Shown in pieces: positions 24,108-33,377 of a DNA stretch of 39,470 bases (positions are counted from its first letter, which is position 1; every line of letters begins with the position of its first letter). Both the position numbers and the translations under genes were made by a program. This DNA comes from Elusimicrobiota bacterium (GTDB taxonomy: Bacteria; Elusimicrobiota; Elusimicrobia; FEN-1173): contig JAEURZ010000025.1 in assembly GCA_016788905.1 (NCBI GenBank), forward strand, positions 1 through 39,470, in the 5' to 3' direction. The notes under the pieces are model-generated. The model did not search any database. It saw only the letters and a program-made list of their open reading frames with translations, and was not told where the DNA came from.

Positions 24108-25478
24108 ATGCCGAGCTTAAAATCAAAGATGGAATATCTCGAAGCTGTCTATCATCGTTACCACAAAGGCGACAAGGATGAGAAGAAAACGATCCTCAAT
24201 GAATTCTGCCAGGTCTGTAAATACAACCGCAAATACGCGATTCGAAAACTCAACGGGGATCCCCCAGCAAAAGGTCACATCCCCCGGCGACGACAGAGAG
24301 GGTTCCTTTATAGCCAGGAATGTCTCCACATGGCGGAAATCATCTGGAAAGCCTCCGGCCACTTGTGTGGACAACGATTGAAGGAAGCCTTGCCCCTGTG
24401 GCTCCCGGCACTTAAAAAACGCCTCTCGGTCTCTACTCAGGTGGAACAAGAACTTTTGGGGATCAGTGCGCGGCAACTTGATGAACGCTTGCGCGTGAAA
24501 AAGAGGACTCTCAAAAAACGGATCTACTGCACCACCCGCCCAGGCTCCCTCTTAAAAAGCATGATCCCCATACGCACCTCGAACTGGGATATCCGTCAGC
24601 CCGGGTTTATAGAAATAGATCTCGTCGCTCATTGCGGAAATTCAAATGAGGGACAATTCATATTCAGCCTTGACACCACCGACATTCAGACCGGCTGGAC
24701 CGAACGGCGCGCCGTGATGGGCAAAGGACAAACCGGCGTCTTGGACAAAATGCGTGAGATCCGCGACGCCTTGCCTTTCCGTCTACGTGGCATCGATTCA
24801 GACAATGGCGATGAATTCATCAACTGGCAACTCCTTCGCTATTGTCAGGCCCAACGCCCCGGCATCGATTTCACCCGCGGCCGTGCCTATCGGAAAAACG
24901 ACAACGCCTACATTGAACAGAAAAACTGGACCCACGTCCGGCAGATCTTTGGCTGGAACCGCTATGAAACTGAAGACGCCTTGGCACTGATGAACGACCT
25001 TTACTCCAATGAGCTCCGTACGTTTCAGAACTTTTTTCAACCGTCCATGAAGCTCAAAGAGAAAAAGCATGTGGGCTCAAAAACAGTTCGGACCTATGAC
25101 ACCCCGAAGACGCCCTTCCAACGCGTCTTGGATTCCGGAAAATATCATCGCGCCAAAATGAAGGAACTCCGGCTCCTCCAGGCCTCCCTGGATCCGTTTG
25201 AACTCTCACAATCCATTGACCGGAAAATCGCCCGTTTGATCCCTCTTGCTTCCCAACGCGTTTCGCTAAACAAAGAGGGCCTTACCGCAAGCCCCCTCAC
25301 TCGTATGGGCTCACAATCATCCCAAAACCAACCGCCAAAGACGCGGTCCCCTTGGAGAAACTTCAGCTTTAGTCGAAAGAATGCACGTCTTAGAAAAAGA
25401 CTCCGCCAGATCGAAACGAAGGCTCGAATTAAAAACCAAATCCAACCCAAAGGAGGTTCTGTCTCGGTTACCTTTTAG
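24108..25478 (+). CDS. Transposase with integrase (rve) catalytic core
   Basis: 456 residues. A strong GAGGAGGGG site precedes the ATG. The N-terminal ~150 residues are a helix-turn-helix region (CQVCKYNRKYAIRKLNG) and linker. The DDE core (about 165-300) has Asp171 (FIEIDLVAHCG), Asp232 (GIDSDNGDEF) and Glu270 (NDNAYIEQKN), all intact, with the frequent family pattern TGWTERRAVMGKGQ between. The C-terminal ~60 residues are basic and possibly not needed for catalysis. The gene is uninterrupted, so the element could still be active. The family is one of the rve-type chromosomal transposases; I cannot name the IS family with certainty. Confidence 0.92.
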   Translation: MPSLKSKMEYLEAVYHRYHKGDKDEKKTILNEFCQVCKYNRKYAIRKLNGDPPAKGHIPRRRQRGFLYSQECLHMAEIIWKASGHLCGQRLKEALPLWLPALKKRLSVSTQVEQELLGISARQLDERLRVKKRTLKKRIYCTTRPGSLLKSMIPIRTSNWDIRQPGFIEIDLVAHCGNSNEGQFIFSLDTTDIQTGWTERRAVMGKGQTGVLDKMREIRDALPFRLRGIDSDNGDEFINWQLLRYCQAQRPGIDFTRGRAYRKNDNAYIEQKNWTHVRQIFGWNRYETEDALALMNDLYSNELRTFQNFFQPSMKLKEKKHVGSKTVRTYDTPKTPFQRVLDSGKYHRAKMKELRLLQASLDPFELSQSIDRKIARLIPLASQRVSLNKEGLTASPLTRMGSQSSQNQPPKTRSPWRNFSFSRKNARLRKRLRQIETKARIKNQIQPKGGSVSVTF

Positions 25479-25507
25479 ACCGCACAACGAATCACCCCAT
25501 GGTTACA
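25466..25507 (-). repeat. Right terminal inverted repeat of the insertion sequence
   Basis: 42 bases, read on the minus strand from TGTAACCATG. Starts 13 bases before the transposase stop, so the last codons lie inside the repeat. Contains GTAACC twice with the same spacing as the left end. Confidence 0.75.
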
Positions 25508-25654
25508 TTCTTATACCGCTTGACGCGTGCCTTTTCCGAAGGGAAACCCGCGGGGGATGAGGTGAACGGATAGTCTATGGACAAAAAACCGATTTTCATA
25601 CAGAATTGTGATGGCAGGTGGCGGGACAGGAAATCAAGTTGATGGAGGGGAAGC

Positions 25655-26164
25655 ATGAAATCCCCGGTCATTTGGGCGATTGAAGATAGTTTAGAAATGC
25701 AAAAAACGTTGGTGGAAATTTTTTCGCGTTTGGGTTGCGATGTCCTTGTTTTTGGCAACGCGGAAGAGGCCTTGGGAAAGTTAACCGCGGGGGCCAGGCC
25801 AGACGTGATGATTTTAGATTTTCGGTTGCCCGGGATGAGCGGTCCCCAACTGTTTCGGAAAATGGGCATGGACGCTAAACTGAAATCGATTCCGGTTGTC
25901 CCCTTCACTTCTCAATCCGGTGAAGAGACCCCTTCTTCCCTGGCGTCTGAGTGGGAATTGGTGGAGCTCACAATAGCGAAAGAGGCTCCGGTGGAATCCA
26001 CTATCGTTAAGAAATATGACGGAGACGATTTTACAATCCCGGAACGTCTGATCCTTTCTGTCGCGAACGTCTTGAAAAGTTCTCCCAGCGGTCTTCCTAA
26101 AATTTTCGAAGACGCGGTCATGGAACTCGTCAATCGTGTGATGGCGCACCTGAAAACCAAGTAG
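25655..26164 (+). CDS. Single-domain-type response regulator
   Basis: 169 residues. A strong GGAGGGG site precedes the ATG. The receiver domain (about 4-125) has the acidic pair Glu10/Asp11, the phospho-acceptor Asp55 (ILDFRLPG), Thr85 (PFTSQSGE) and Lys109 (TIAKEAP). The usual Lys-Pro is Lys-Glu, a small departure. After it only ~45 residues remain, mostly helical (PERLILSVANVL and IFEDAVMELVNRVM), too short for a known DNA-binding domain. It may act by protein contacts. It lies 67 bases before the kinase gene and is likely its partner. The insertion sequence ends ~147 bases upstream, so the IS may have replaced or supplied its promoter. Confidence 0.85.
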   Translation: MKSPVIWAIEDSLEMQKTLVEIFSRLGCDVLVFGNAEEALGKLTAGARPDVMILDFRLPGMSGPQLFRKMGMDAKLKSIPVVPFTSQSGEETPSSLASEWELVELTIAKEAPVESTIVKKYDGDDFTIPERLILSVANVLKSSPSGLPKIFEDAVMELVNRVMAHLKTK

Positions 26165-26231
26165 AGGGACTTTGTCGCTTTTTGCTGTGACCGGACCTTA
26201 TTGATCGAATCTGTTTAGGTGGGAGACGCTT

Positions 26232-28280
26232 TTGTCCTGGCCGTTTGTCTTTCAGCATTACCCGCTTTCGTTGGCGGCGGCCGTGGTTTGCGCCGCTGTG
26301 GGGTTTTATTCCCTTCGGCGGTCCCGGGGCCGACCCGAACGAGCCAGCCTGGCTCGAATCCTTTTCCTGGCCGCGGTTTGGACCTCCTTTTCTTTTTCCA
26401 CGAGTTGGTCTGACGACAACGCCACGGGCACTCTTGTCGCTCAGATTATTTACGCTGTTGCCGCTTGGGTTCCCTTTGCGTTTTGTCGTCTTGTGTTGGA
26501 CCTTCTCCCTTCCCCCCCCCGTGCTTTTATTTGGTTTGCTCGATGGGTTGGAGTCGCTAGTGTTGTCTTTTCCATAACGTCCTTCCATCCAGAATTTATT
26601 TTAGGGGTTCAGGATGTGGGGGGAATGCATTCTGTTCTGCCAGGTCCGTTCTTCGGTTACTTTGTTGCCCATTTGTTGTTGGGGATGGGTCTCGCCTTTT
26701 TGCCTTTGGCCGCGGGACATCGGTCTCTTGAAGGGATCGAGCGAAACAAACTGAAGTATTTTACCCTCGGCTTCTTTGTGGCCTATGTTGGGGCTGGCCT
26801 TCATTTCCACTCCGCATTTACCGGGCGTGAACCTTTTCCCCATGACCTTCTCGTTCTCTTTCACGCGATCTGTATTTTTTTTGGGCTCTGGAACCCAAGC
26901 CGGGATATGAACGAACTCCTTCGCCGGTTTCTCGCCCATTCCCTTTTCGGGGCACTCCTTGGACTTCCAACGGGTTTTGTCCTTTGGAGTTTGGGGGCGG
27001 GGATTATTGTGGCTCTCTGGACCTTTACCGTTGTTGCCCTGGCGCCCCCCTTATACATGAAATGGCACACCCGTATTTTTGGCCTTGTGGACCGCTTCCC
27101 TGTTCTTCGGAATAAGTTCGTTCGCCCGGATGTCTTGGCACGGGAGGTGATCATCGTGGAGGAGGCTCGGAATGTGAACGAATGGGCTCGGCGGGTGGTG
27201 CGCGCTGGGCAAGAGATGTTTGGAGCACGTTCGGCCAGCGTCTTGCTTCGCCAAGAAGAGATGGAATCGTTTCTGATTAAGGCTGGTGTTGGGCTGACGC
27301 CGGGCGAAATGGGCCTGCTCTCTTTGCCGTTCGATAGCCCTGTGGTCAAACAATTGGAATCGACTCAGCAATGCCTTTTGATGGAGCCTCTGGAGGCACT
27401 TTCCCTACGCTCCCAGCGGGTTGAACTGGATGATTTACGCTTTATCCATGCTTGTGCCCTGGCCCCACTCTTTTGGAACGGGCAATTGTATGCCTTGGCG
27501 TGTCTGGGGCCCAAAGCGTCGGGGGAAATTTACAATCAATCGGATGTTCAAGCTTTTTCAAATCTGTCCCGGTCGGCCCAATACGCGTTGGCCGCGGTAT
27601 TGGCGGGGCAGGCCCGTGGACAGGAAAGTGCCTTTTGGGCCCACGATCTTTATAAACCCTTCGGGCCTAAGGGTGGATTACTTAATGTGGCGAAGGCCCT
27701 CCGGGGGGATTTCGGTCCCTTGGCGGGGGCCGTGCGGGACGCCTTATCCCTGGCCGCGGAAGACGCGGCCTTCGTCGCCAAAAATCTCAAAAACTTTATT
27801 GACCAAGCGGGGGGAGACCCAAACGAATTTCAGTTGTCACCTTTAACGTCGGTCTACGCTCGAAGTCAAGATCGATTTTCCCCTCTGGCGAAGGAAAAAG
27901 GGATTGATTTTAAAGTGGATAGGCCTGACAAACGACAGTTGGTAAAGTGTGATGCCACGCTCATCGAATACCGTGTGATCGCCAACCTCATGGAAAACGC
28001 CCTGCGATACACTCCTCGGGGTGGATCACTAAATCTGGGGTATCGGGTGGAGAAGAATACGTTCATTGGCTTTGTGGAGGATTCAGGCCCGGGAATCAAA
28101 GCCGAGGATTTGCCTCTTCTTTTTGAGCCGCGAACCCAACTGAACCCCGCGAAAAAAGGACTGGCTGGCTTGGGGCTCGCCAGCGTTAAAAGTGTCATGG
28201 ACGCTCACTGTGGGCGGGTGTGGGTGGAAAGCGAAGTGGGGAAAGGGACCACCTTTTTCTTTTCACTTTCCAGTAGATAA
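26232..28280 (+). CDS. PrsK-like membrane histidine kinase
   Basis: 682 residues from a TTG at 26232 with GGGAG upstream; no ATG suits the full N-terminus. About eight hydrophobic segments fill residues 8-285, a GAF-like domain lies near 300-455, a phospho-acceptor candidate is His471 (FWAHDLYKPFG), and the ATPase domain (about 575-682) has the N box NLMENALRYTPRGG, G1 VEDSGPGI and G2 GLAGLGLASVKSVMDAH. This order matches PrsK, the histidine kinase linked to exosortase/PEP-CTERM regulation. The HDLYK box is not the typical HDLKN. Paired with the preceding receiver gene rather than a NtrC-type PrsR, so the assignment to that pathway is inference. Confidence 0.85.
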   Translation: MSWPFVFQHYPLSLAAAVVCAAVGFYSLRRSRGRPERASLARILFLAAVWTSFSFSTSWSDDNATGTLVAQIIYAVAAWVPFAFCRLVLDLLPSPPRAFIWFARWVGVASVVFSITSFHPEFILGVQDVGGMHSVLPGPFFGYFVAHLLLGMGLAFLPLAAGHRSLEGIERNKLKYFTLGFFVAYVGAGLHFHSAFTGREPFPHDLLVLFHAICIFFGLWNPSRDMNELLRRFLAHSLFGALLGLPTGFVLWSLGAGIIVALWTFTVVALAPPLYMKWHTRIFGLVDRFPVLRNKFVRPDVLAREVIIVEEARNVNEWARRVVRAGQEMFGARSASVLLRQEEMESFLIKAGVGLTPGEMGLLSLPFDSPVVKQLESTQQCLLMEPLEALSLRSQRVELDDLRFIHACALAPLFWNGQLYALACLGPKASGEIYNQSDVQAFSNLSRSAQYALAAVLAGQARGQESAFWAHDLYKPFGPKGGLLNVAKALRGDFGPLAGAVRDALSLAAEDAAFVAKNLKNFIDQAGGDPNEFQLSPLTSVYARSQDRFSPLAKEKGIDFKVDRPDKRQLVKCDATLIEYRVIANLMENALRYTPRGGSLNLGYRVEKNTFIGFVEDSGPGIKAEDLPLLFEPRTQLNPAKKGLAGLGLASVKSVMDAHCGRVWVESEVGKGTTFFFSLSSR

Positions 28281-28467
28281 GAGACCTGATCATCGTCTTA
28301 AACATTAACCTGAACTTTCAGTTGGGTGTGAAGAGTATGGTCAAAAAAATGTGAATGGGGAAAGCCGGATTTTTCATTCTATTCCATGGTCTGACTAATT
28401 ATTCTGGAGTAATCCCATAGTTCCAAATTCAAGGCAAAGGAGGTCAAGATCTGATAAAATCCATCCC
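28281..28467. other. Intergenic region before the gat operon
   Basis: About 187 bases with no gene. An AAAGGAGGT at 28435-28443 is a perfect Shine-Dalgarno-like site but lies about 24 bases before the gatC ATG, too far to serve it, and no start in between fits. Confidence 0.5.
28455..28460 (+). promoter_or_regulatory. -10-like hexamer just before gatC
   Basis: TAAAAT ends seven bases before the gatC ATG (28468), the same spacing as TATAAT before ispG. No -35 of quality is found. If used, the mRNA would be leaderless. Confidence 0.35.
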
Positions 28468-28755
28468 ATGTCTCTGACTGAAAAAGAAGTGAACCATGTG
28501 GCGCGCCTGGCCCGCCTGGCTTTGACCGACGAGGAACGGGCCCGTTATTTGGGGCAATTGGGGCGGATTTTGGATCACATCCAAACCCTTTCTAAATACG
28601 AAACTCAAACGACATCGGCGACCACCCACGTGATCCCCCTCGCCAATGTTTGGCGTGAGGATGAGGCTCGGTTGTTTCCCAATCCTTCTTCCATTTTAGA
28701 CAACGCGCCGGATCGGGAAGAGTCCTACTTTAAAGTGAAGAAGGTGATCGAGTGA
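28468..28755 (+). CDS. gatC: Asp-tRNA(Asn)/Glu-tRNA(Gln) amidotransferase subunit C
   Basis: 95 residues. The family start [19 protein letters not shown] is present, with [11 protein letters not shown] and a C-terminal [14 protein letters not shown]. GatC holds GatA and GatB together in the transamidation complex that makes Gln-tRNA(Gln) and/or Asn-tRNA(Asn). No ribosome-binding site precedes the ATG. The stop overlaps the gatA GTG by four bases (GTGA). Confidence 0.94.
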   Translation: MSLTEKEVNHVARLARLALTDEERARYLGQLGRILDHIQTLSKYETQTTSATTHVIPLANVWREDEARLFPNPSSILDNAPDREESYFKVKKVIE

Positions 28756-30221
28756 CTCTTTCGACACTGTCCGCCACGGAGATTGCTCGTCGGGTGAAAG
28801 CGAAAGAGATCTCCGCCCGGGAGGTCACGGTTTCCTTTTTAGACCGTGCCAAGAAGTGGGATAAGTCCATCAAGGCGTTCATCAGTTTTTCAGAAGAAGC
28901 GGCCCTTCTTCAGGCGGATGCGGTGGACAAGCAGGTGCGCGCGGGGAAAAATCTTGGTCCTCTGGCAGGTGTTCCTATCGCCGTAAAAGACAATATGTTG
29001 GTTGAAGGAACCCGAACCACCTGCGCTTCGAAAATCCTTGAGAATTTCACCGCCAATTATGACGCTTCGGTGATTTCTTCCTTGCGAAAAGCTGGGGCAG
29101 TTTTCCTGGGAAAGACCAATCTGGACGAGTTTGCCATGGGGTCTTCCACCGAAAATTCAGCGTTTCATACGACGCGGAACCCTTGGGACACGGACCGTGT
29201 GCCGGGCGGGTCCTCCGGCGGAAGTGCCGCGGCGGTCGCCGCCCGGATGGCGCCCCTCGCGCTGGGATCGGACACGGGGGGATCCATTCGTCAACCGGCC
29301 GCCCTCTGTGGCGTGGTGGGGTTGAAGCCGACCTATGGGCGGGTGTCCCGTTTTGGTTTGGTGGCTTTTGCCTCGTCCTTGGATCAGATTGGCCCCTTTT
29401 CCAGCAACGTGCCTGACGCGGCTCTCCTTTTGCAGGTTCTTGCGGGCCATGACCCTAAAGATTCCACCTCCGCGAACCTGCCGGTGCCGGACTACTCTGC
29501 GGCGTTAGGGCGCGGGGTGAAAGGGTTGCGGATTGGGTTGCCGAAAGAATATTTTATTGACGGAATGGATCCGGAAGTGGAGAAGGCGGTTCGCCAGGCG
29601 GTGGCGGTCTTGGAATCCTTAGGGGCCACGGTGAAGGAAGTGTCTCTGCCCCACACGGACGCGGGGCTGTCGGTTTATTACGTTCTCGCTCCTTCCGAAG
29701 CCAGCGCGAACTTGGCTCGGTTTGATGGGGTTCGCTACGGCTATCGGTCTCCGCGAGCGGAAAACCTGCTTCAGCAATATGAATTTTCCCGGGACGAGGG
29801 GTTTGGCCCGGAAGTGAAACGTCGGATTATGTTGGGAACCTACGCGCTTTCGTCCGGATATTACGACGCCTACTACTTGAAGGCGCAGAAAGTTCGAACC
29901 TTGATCAAGCAGGATTTTGACCGGGCCTTTGAAACCGTTGATGTGGTGGCCACCCCCACAGCGCCCACCGCGGCGTTTAAGGCTGGCGAGAAGTCCGAGG
30001 ATCCGCTTCAAATGTATCTTTCGGATGTTTTTACGATTTCGTGCAATTTGGCGGGGTTGCCGGGAATGTCCATTCCCTGCGGATTGACGTCAAATAGTTT
30101 GCCTATCGGGTTACAGCTTTTGGGCAAGCCCTTCGATGAAGAAACCCTTTTTGCGGCCGCTAACGCTTTTGAAAAGGCTTCCCCATGGACCCGAACACCC
30201 CCGACACCTCCAGGCCTCTAG
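28752..30221 (+). CDS. gatA: Asp-tRNA(Asn)/Glu-tRNA(Gln) amidotransferase subunit A
   Basis: 489 residues from GTG. The amidase-signature triad is at Lys79 (IAVKDN), Ser154 (PGGSSGGS) and Ser178 ([11 protein letters not shown]), the same numbers as in the Staphylococcus GatA structure. It hydrolyses glutamine and sends ammonia to GatB. The gene overlaps gatC by four bases. Its last 37 bases overlap the start of the Nudix gene, which accounts for the Pro/Thr-rich C-terminal tail ([13 protein letters not shown]). Confidence 0.96.
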   Translation: MTLSTLSATEIARRVKAKEISAREVTVSFLDRAKKWDKSIKAFISFSEEAALLQADAVDKQVRAGKNLGPLAGVPIAVKDNMLVEGTRTTCASKILENFTANYDASVISSLRKAGAVFLGKTNLDEFAMGSSTENSAFHTTRNPWDTDRVPGGSSGGSAAAVAARMAPLALGSDTGGSIRQPAALCGVVGLKPTYGRVSRFGLVAFASSLDQIGPFSSNVPDAALLLQVLAGHDPKDSTSANLPVPDYSAALGRGVKGLRIGLPKEYFIDGMDPEVEKAVRQAVAVLESLGATVKEVSLPHTDAGLSVYYVLAPSEASANLARFDGVRYGYRSPRAENLLQQYEFSRDEGFGPEVKRRIMLGTYALSSGYYDAYYLKAQKVRTLIKQDFDRAFETVDVVATPTAPTAAFKAGEKSEDPLQMYLSDVFTISCNLAGLPGMSIPCGLTSNSLPIGLQLLGKPFDEETLFAAANAFEKASPWTRTPPTPPGL

Positions 30222-30628
30222 AGCGGGAGGTTTCCGCCGGCGGTGTTGTGATGGGGCCGGCCGGGGTGTTGTTGATTAAGGTCAAGAACAAGCAGGGGCA
30301 TGTGGTGTGGACGTTTCCAAAAGGGCACTTGGAAAAAGGAGAAACGGCGGAAACGGCCGCTCTCCGTGAGGTCCTGGAAGAAACGGGTTGGCGCTGTCGG
30401 ATCCTGGGGCCCCTGATGGATGTGGAATATCCATTTACGCGGAAGGGGAAGGTGGTGATGAAAACGGTCCATTGGTTCCGAATGGAAGCCTTGGATCGAA
30501 CGGGTGAATGGGACCCCGAAGAAGTGATCGATTGTCGGTGGAGTTCCCTGTTCGAAGCCAAAAGTTTGGTGACCTACGGGTCGGACATTAAAATTCTTGA
30601 ACGGATTGGAAAAGGGGTTCACGCGTGA
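30185..30628 (+). CDS. Nudix hydrolase inside the gat operon
   Basis: 147 residues. The Nudix box is complete at 47-69: Gly47, five residues, Glu, seven residues, REVLEETGW, giving the metal-binding helix. Members cleave nucleoside diphosphates linked to another moiety, such as Ap4A, ADP-sugars or damaged dNTPs. The opening SAGGVVM and the [12 protein letters not shown] context resemble the Ap4A hydrolase/MutT-like group, but the substrate cannot be fixed. It starts inside the end of gatA and its TGA overlaps the gatB GTG by four bases, so it is fully embedded in the amidotransferase operon. Confidence 0.9.
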   Translation: MDPNTPDTSRPLEREVSAGGVVMGPAGVLLIKVKNKQGHVVWTFPKGHLEKGETAETAALREVLEETGWRCRILGPLMDVEYPFTRKGKVVMKTVHWFRMEALDRTGEWDPEEVIDCRWSSLFEAKSLVTYGSDIKILERIGKGVHA

Positions 30629-32088
30629 CCACGTATGAGACGGTGATTGGGCTGGAAGTTCACGTTCAGCTTAAAACCAACAGTAAAATTTTCTGTTCCT
30701 GCCCAACCACGTTTGGGGCGGATCCCAACACGCAAATTTGTCCGGTGTGTTGTGGGTATCCCGGGGTTCTTCCTGTGCTTAACAAGCAGGCCGTTGAGGG
30801 ATTGGTGCTCGCGGCCTTGGCCTTGGGGTGTCGCATCAACGAGCGGTCGGTGTTTGCCCGGAAGCAATATTTTTATCCGGACCTTCCCAAAAACTATCAA
30901 ATTTCCCAAAGCGATCTTCCCTTGGCCCTTGAGGGGCGTTTGGCCATTGAGCCCGAGGCGGGTAAAAAGAAAACCATTCGCATTCAACGGATCCACTTGG
31001 AAGAGGACGCTGGGAAACTGTTGCATGCCGTTGGCAACCGGGCCCTCGACTATTCGTTGGTGGATTTGAACCGGACCGGTGTGCCTTTGATGGAAATCGT
31101 GTCCGAGCCCGATTTGCGTTCCCCCGAAGAAGCTAGCGACTATTTGGAACGACTGCGCACCCTCCTCCGGTATGTGGGGGTGTCCGACTGCGATATGGAA
31201 AAAGGGTCCATGCGGTGCGACGCCAACGTTTCCATCCGGCCCGTTGGGCAAGCGGTCCTTGGAACGCGGGCGGAAGTTAAAAATATGAATTCCTTACGGA
31301 GCGTGCGGGACGCCATCGCTCACGAAGTGGCCCGGCAAACCGCCTTGGTGGAGAGCGGGGGGCGGGTGGTTCAGGAAACTCGTCTTTGGAGTCAGGACTT
31401 GGCCACCACGCAGTCCATGCGTTCGAAAGAAGAGGCCCACGACTATCGTTATTTTCCGGACCCGGATCTGGTTCCCCTGGAACTTTCGAAAGAGTATTTG
31501 GAATCGTTGAGGAAATCTCTTCCTGAACTTCCCGAAGTTCGACGGGTGCGGTACGAAACAGAGTTGGGGCTTTCTCCCTATGACGCGGGTGTGTTGACGG
31601 CGGAAAAAAACTTGGCGGATTTCTTTGCTTCCGCCCTGGCGCGGTTTGACGCGGGAGACCGTGCTTCGGCGGCAAAACCTCTTTCCAATTGGCTCACGAC
31701 GGAACTTTTGGGCCGGCTGAACGCTCAGCGAAAGTCCCTAGAGGAATCCCCCATTTCTCCCGACCATTTGGCGGATCTGGTTCGGTTGATCCTCAAGGGT
31801 GTTGTCAACAGTAAGGCGGCGAAATCTGTTTTTGATCACATGTTCACGGAAGGGGGCGACCCCGAGAGCATCGTTAAAGCCAAGGGGCTTGTTCAGGTGG
31901 AAGATTTGGGTGAGATCACCCGTTGGGTGAACGATGTGGTGGCCGCCAACCCCAAAGTGGTGGCCGATATTCAAGGGGGGAAAGCGGGAGCGATCGGTTC
32001 TTTGGTGGGTCAGGTGATGAAAAAGTCAGGGGGGCGCGCCAACCCTCAGACCGTACAGAAATTACTGAAAGAAAAATTGTTTCTTTAG
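30625..32088 (+). CDS. gatB: Asp-tRNA(Asn)/Glu-tRNA(Gln) amidotransferase subunit B
   Basis: 487 residues from GTG overlapping the Nudix stop. GatB activates the misacylated tRNA and accepts ammonia from GatA. Visible motifs: VIGLEVHVQLKT, the Cys pairs in FCSCPT and CPVCCGYPGVLPVLN, EDAGKLLH, DLNRTGVPLMEIVSEPD, and KNMNSLRSVRDAI. The C-terminal helical and YqeY-like tail domain runs to about 487 (GGRANPQTVQKLLKEKL). Length is normal. No GlnRS or AsnRS gene lies in the window to show which tRNA is served. Confidence 0.96.
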   Translation: MTTYETVIGLEVHVQLKTNSKIFCSCPTTFGADPNTQICPVCCGYPGVLPVLNKQAVEGLVLAALALGCRINERSVFARKQYFYPDLPKNYQISQSDLPLALEGRLAIEPEAGKKKTIRIQRIHLEEDAGKLLHAVGNRALDYSLVDLNRTGVPLMEIVSEPDLRSPEEASDYLERLRTLLRYVGVSDCDMEKGSMRCDANVSIRPVGQAVLGTRAEVKNMNSLRSVRDAIAHEVARQTALVESGGRVVQETRLWSQDLATTQSMRSKEEAHDYRYFPDPDLVPLELSKEYLESLRKSLPELPEVRRVRYETELGLSPYDAGVLTAEKNLADFFASALARFDAGDRASAAKPLSNWLTTELLGRLNAQRKSLEESPISPDHLADLVRLILKGVVNSKAAKSVFDHMFTEGGDPESIVKAKGLVQVEDLGEITRWVNDVVAANPKVVADIQGGKAGAIGSLVGQVMKKSGGRANPQTVQKLLKEKLFL

Positions 32089-32101
32089 CGGGAGACGAAC
32101 G

Positions 32102-33355
32102 ATGTCCCAAAAAATTAAAGGTTTGAAATGCAAAGAGTGTTCACGGCTCTATCCGGCTCAGGCCATTCACGTTTGTGAATTTTGTTTTGGACCCCTGGAA
32201 GTCGATTACAATTACGATTTCATAAAACGATCTTTAACGCACGGAAAGATTGAGTCTGGCCCCCATACTCTTTGGCGGTATTGGGATCTGCTCCCCGTGG
32301 AGACCGATAACGTCATTTCCATTCACGAAGGGATGACCCCCTTGTTTCACGCCCGTCGGTTAGGGAAGGAATTGGGGTTGTCCAACCTCTTTATTAAAAA
32401 CGACGCGGTCAATCCCACCTATTCTTTCAAAGACCGGGTGGTGAGCGTGGCCCTCTCCCGGGCGCGGGAATTGGGGTTTGATACGGTGGCCTGCGCTTCC
32501 ACGGGGAATTTGGCCGGGTCCGTGGCCGCCTACGGGGCCGCCGCTGGGTTTAAAACTTTTGTGTTTATGCCCGCCGACCTGGAAACGGGAAAAGTGATCG
32601 GGGCGGGGATTTATGATCCGGTGATCGTGGGTGTCCACGGAAATTATGACGAAGTTAATCGCCTCTGTGCCGAAGTGGCCGACACCTACAAGTGGGCTTT
32701 CGTGAACGTGAACATCCGTCCTTATTATTCCGAAGGGTCCAAGACTTTGGCTTTTGAAGTGGCTGAACAGTTGGGGTGGCGTGCCCCGGACCATTGTGTG
32801 GTTCCGGCCGCAAGCGGTTCGTTGTTGACCAAAATTCACAAGGGGTTTAAAGAGTTGGAACTCATCGGCTTAATTCCCAAACATAAAACAAAAATGTCGG
32901 TGGCCCAGGCGGAGGGATGCTCCCCCGTGGTCACGGCCATTCGCGAGAAGACCGATATCGTTCGGCCGGTCCGGCCCAAAACCATTGCGAAATCGTTGGC
33001 CATCGGGAACCCGGCTGACGGGCCCTACGCCGCCCGGATTGTTCACGACACGCATGGGGGGGCGGACACCGCCACCGATGAGGAAATTATTGAAGGGATT
33101 CGTCTGCTCGCCCGGACGGAAGGAATTTTTACGGAAACGGCGGGTGGCGTGACGACGGCTGTGTTGAAAAAACTTGCGCGGACTGGTATCATTTCTGCCG
33201 ACGAGCTGGTGGTGGCCTACATCACCGGAAATGGATTGAAGACGATCGAGGCGGTGACGGGTCGGACGTCTCCCATGAACGAGATTTCGCCTCGTTTGGA
33301 GGAATTTCGACAGCTTTTTGAACGGGTGACCCAAGCGTCTCCCCTTCACCCGTAG
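32102..33355 (+). CDS. thrC: Threonine synthase-type PLP enzyme
   Basis: 417 residues. GGGAG precedes the ATG. An N-terminal zinc ribbon (Cys10, Cys13, Cys25, Cys28) is followed by a fold-type II PLP domain: Lys110 (NPTYSFKDR) binds the cofactor, and ASTGNLAGSVAAYGA holds its phosphate. Threonine synthase converts O-phosphohomoserine to threonine. The next genes encode a ubiquitin-like sulfur carrier and a NIL protein, so a sulfur-dependent reaction on O-phosphohomoserine (to homocysteine) is an alternative. Sequence favours ThrC; context keeps the other option open. Confidence 0.88.
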   Translation: MSQKIKGLKCKECSRLYPAQAIHVCEFCFGPLEVDYNYDFIKRSLTHGKIESGPHTLWRYWDLLPVETDNVISIHEGMTPLFHARRLGKELGLSNLFIKNDAVNPTYSFKDRVVSVALSRARELGFDTVACASTGNLAGSVAAYGAAAGFKTFVFMPADLETGKVIGAGIYDPVIVGVHGNYDEVNRLCAEVADTYKWAFVNVNIRPYYSEGSKTLAFEVAEQLGWRAPDHCVVPAASGSLLTKIHKGFKELELIGLIPKHKTKMSVAQAEGCSPVVTAIREKTDIVRPVRPKTIAKSLAIGNPADGPYAARIVHDTHGGADTATDEEIIEGIRLLARTEGIFTETAGGVTTAVLKKLARTGIISADELVVAYITGNGLKTIEAVTGRTSPMNEISPRLEEFRQLFERVTQASPLHP

Positions 33356-33377
33356 GTTGCACAAGGAGAATTCGCTT

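Larger units (their letters stand above)
24042..25507 (+). mobile_element. Insertion sequence with DDE transposase
   Basis: About 1.47 kb with one transposase gene between imperfect terminal inverted repeats of 42 bases (24042-24083 and 25466-25507; 28 of 42 positions match without gaps). Each repeat starts with TGTAACC and ends with GTAACC at positions 37-42, giving two GTAACC copies 35 bases apart at each end, probably transposase-binding sites. Outside the repeats both flanks carry AGCGGT then TATAA in inverted orientation, so the true edges may be up to 24030 and 25520. No clear target-site duplication was found, which could mean old age or an edge shift. Confidence 0.8.

Noticed and set aside
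25492-25908. 138-codon minus-strand open frame
   Set aside because: Overlaps the response regulator, which has intact Asp55/Thr85/Lys109 and a strong ribosome-binding site.
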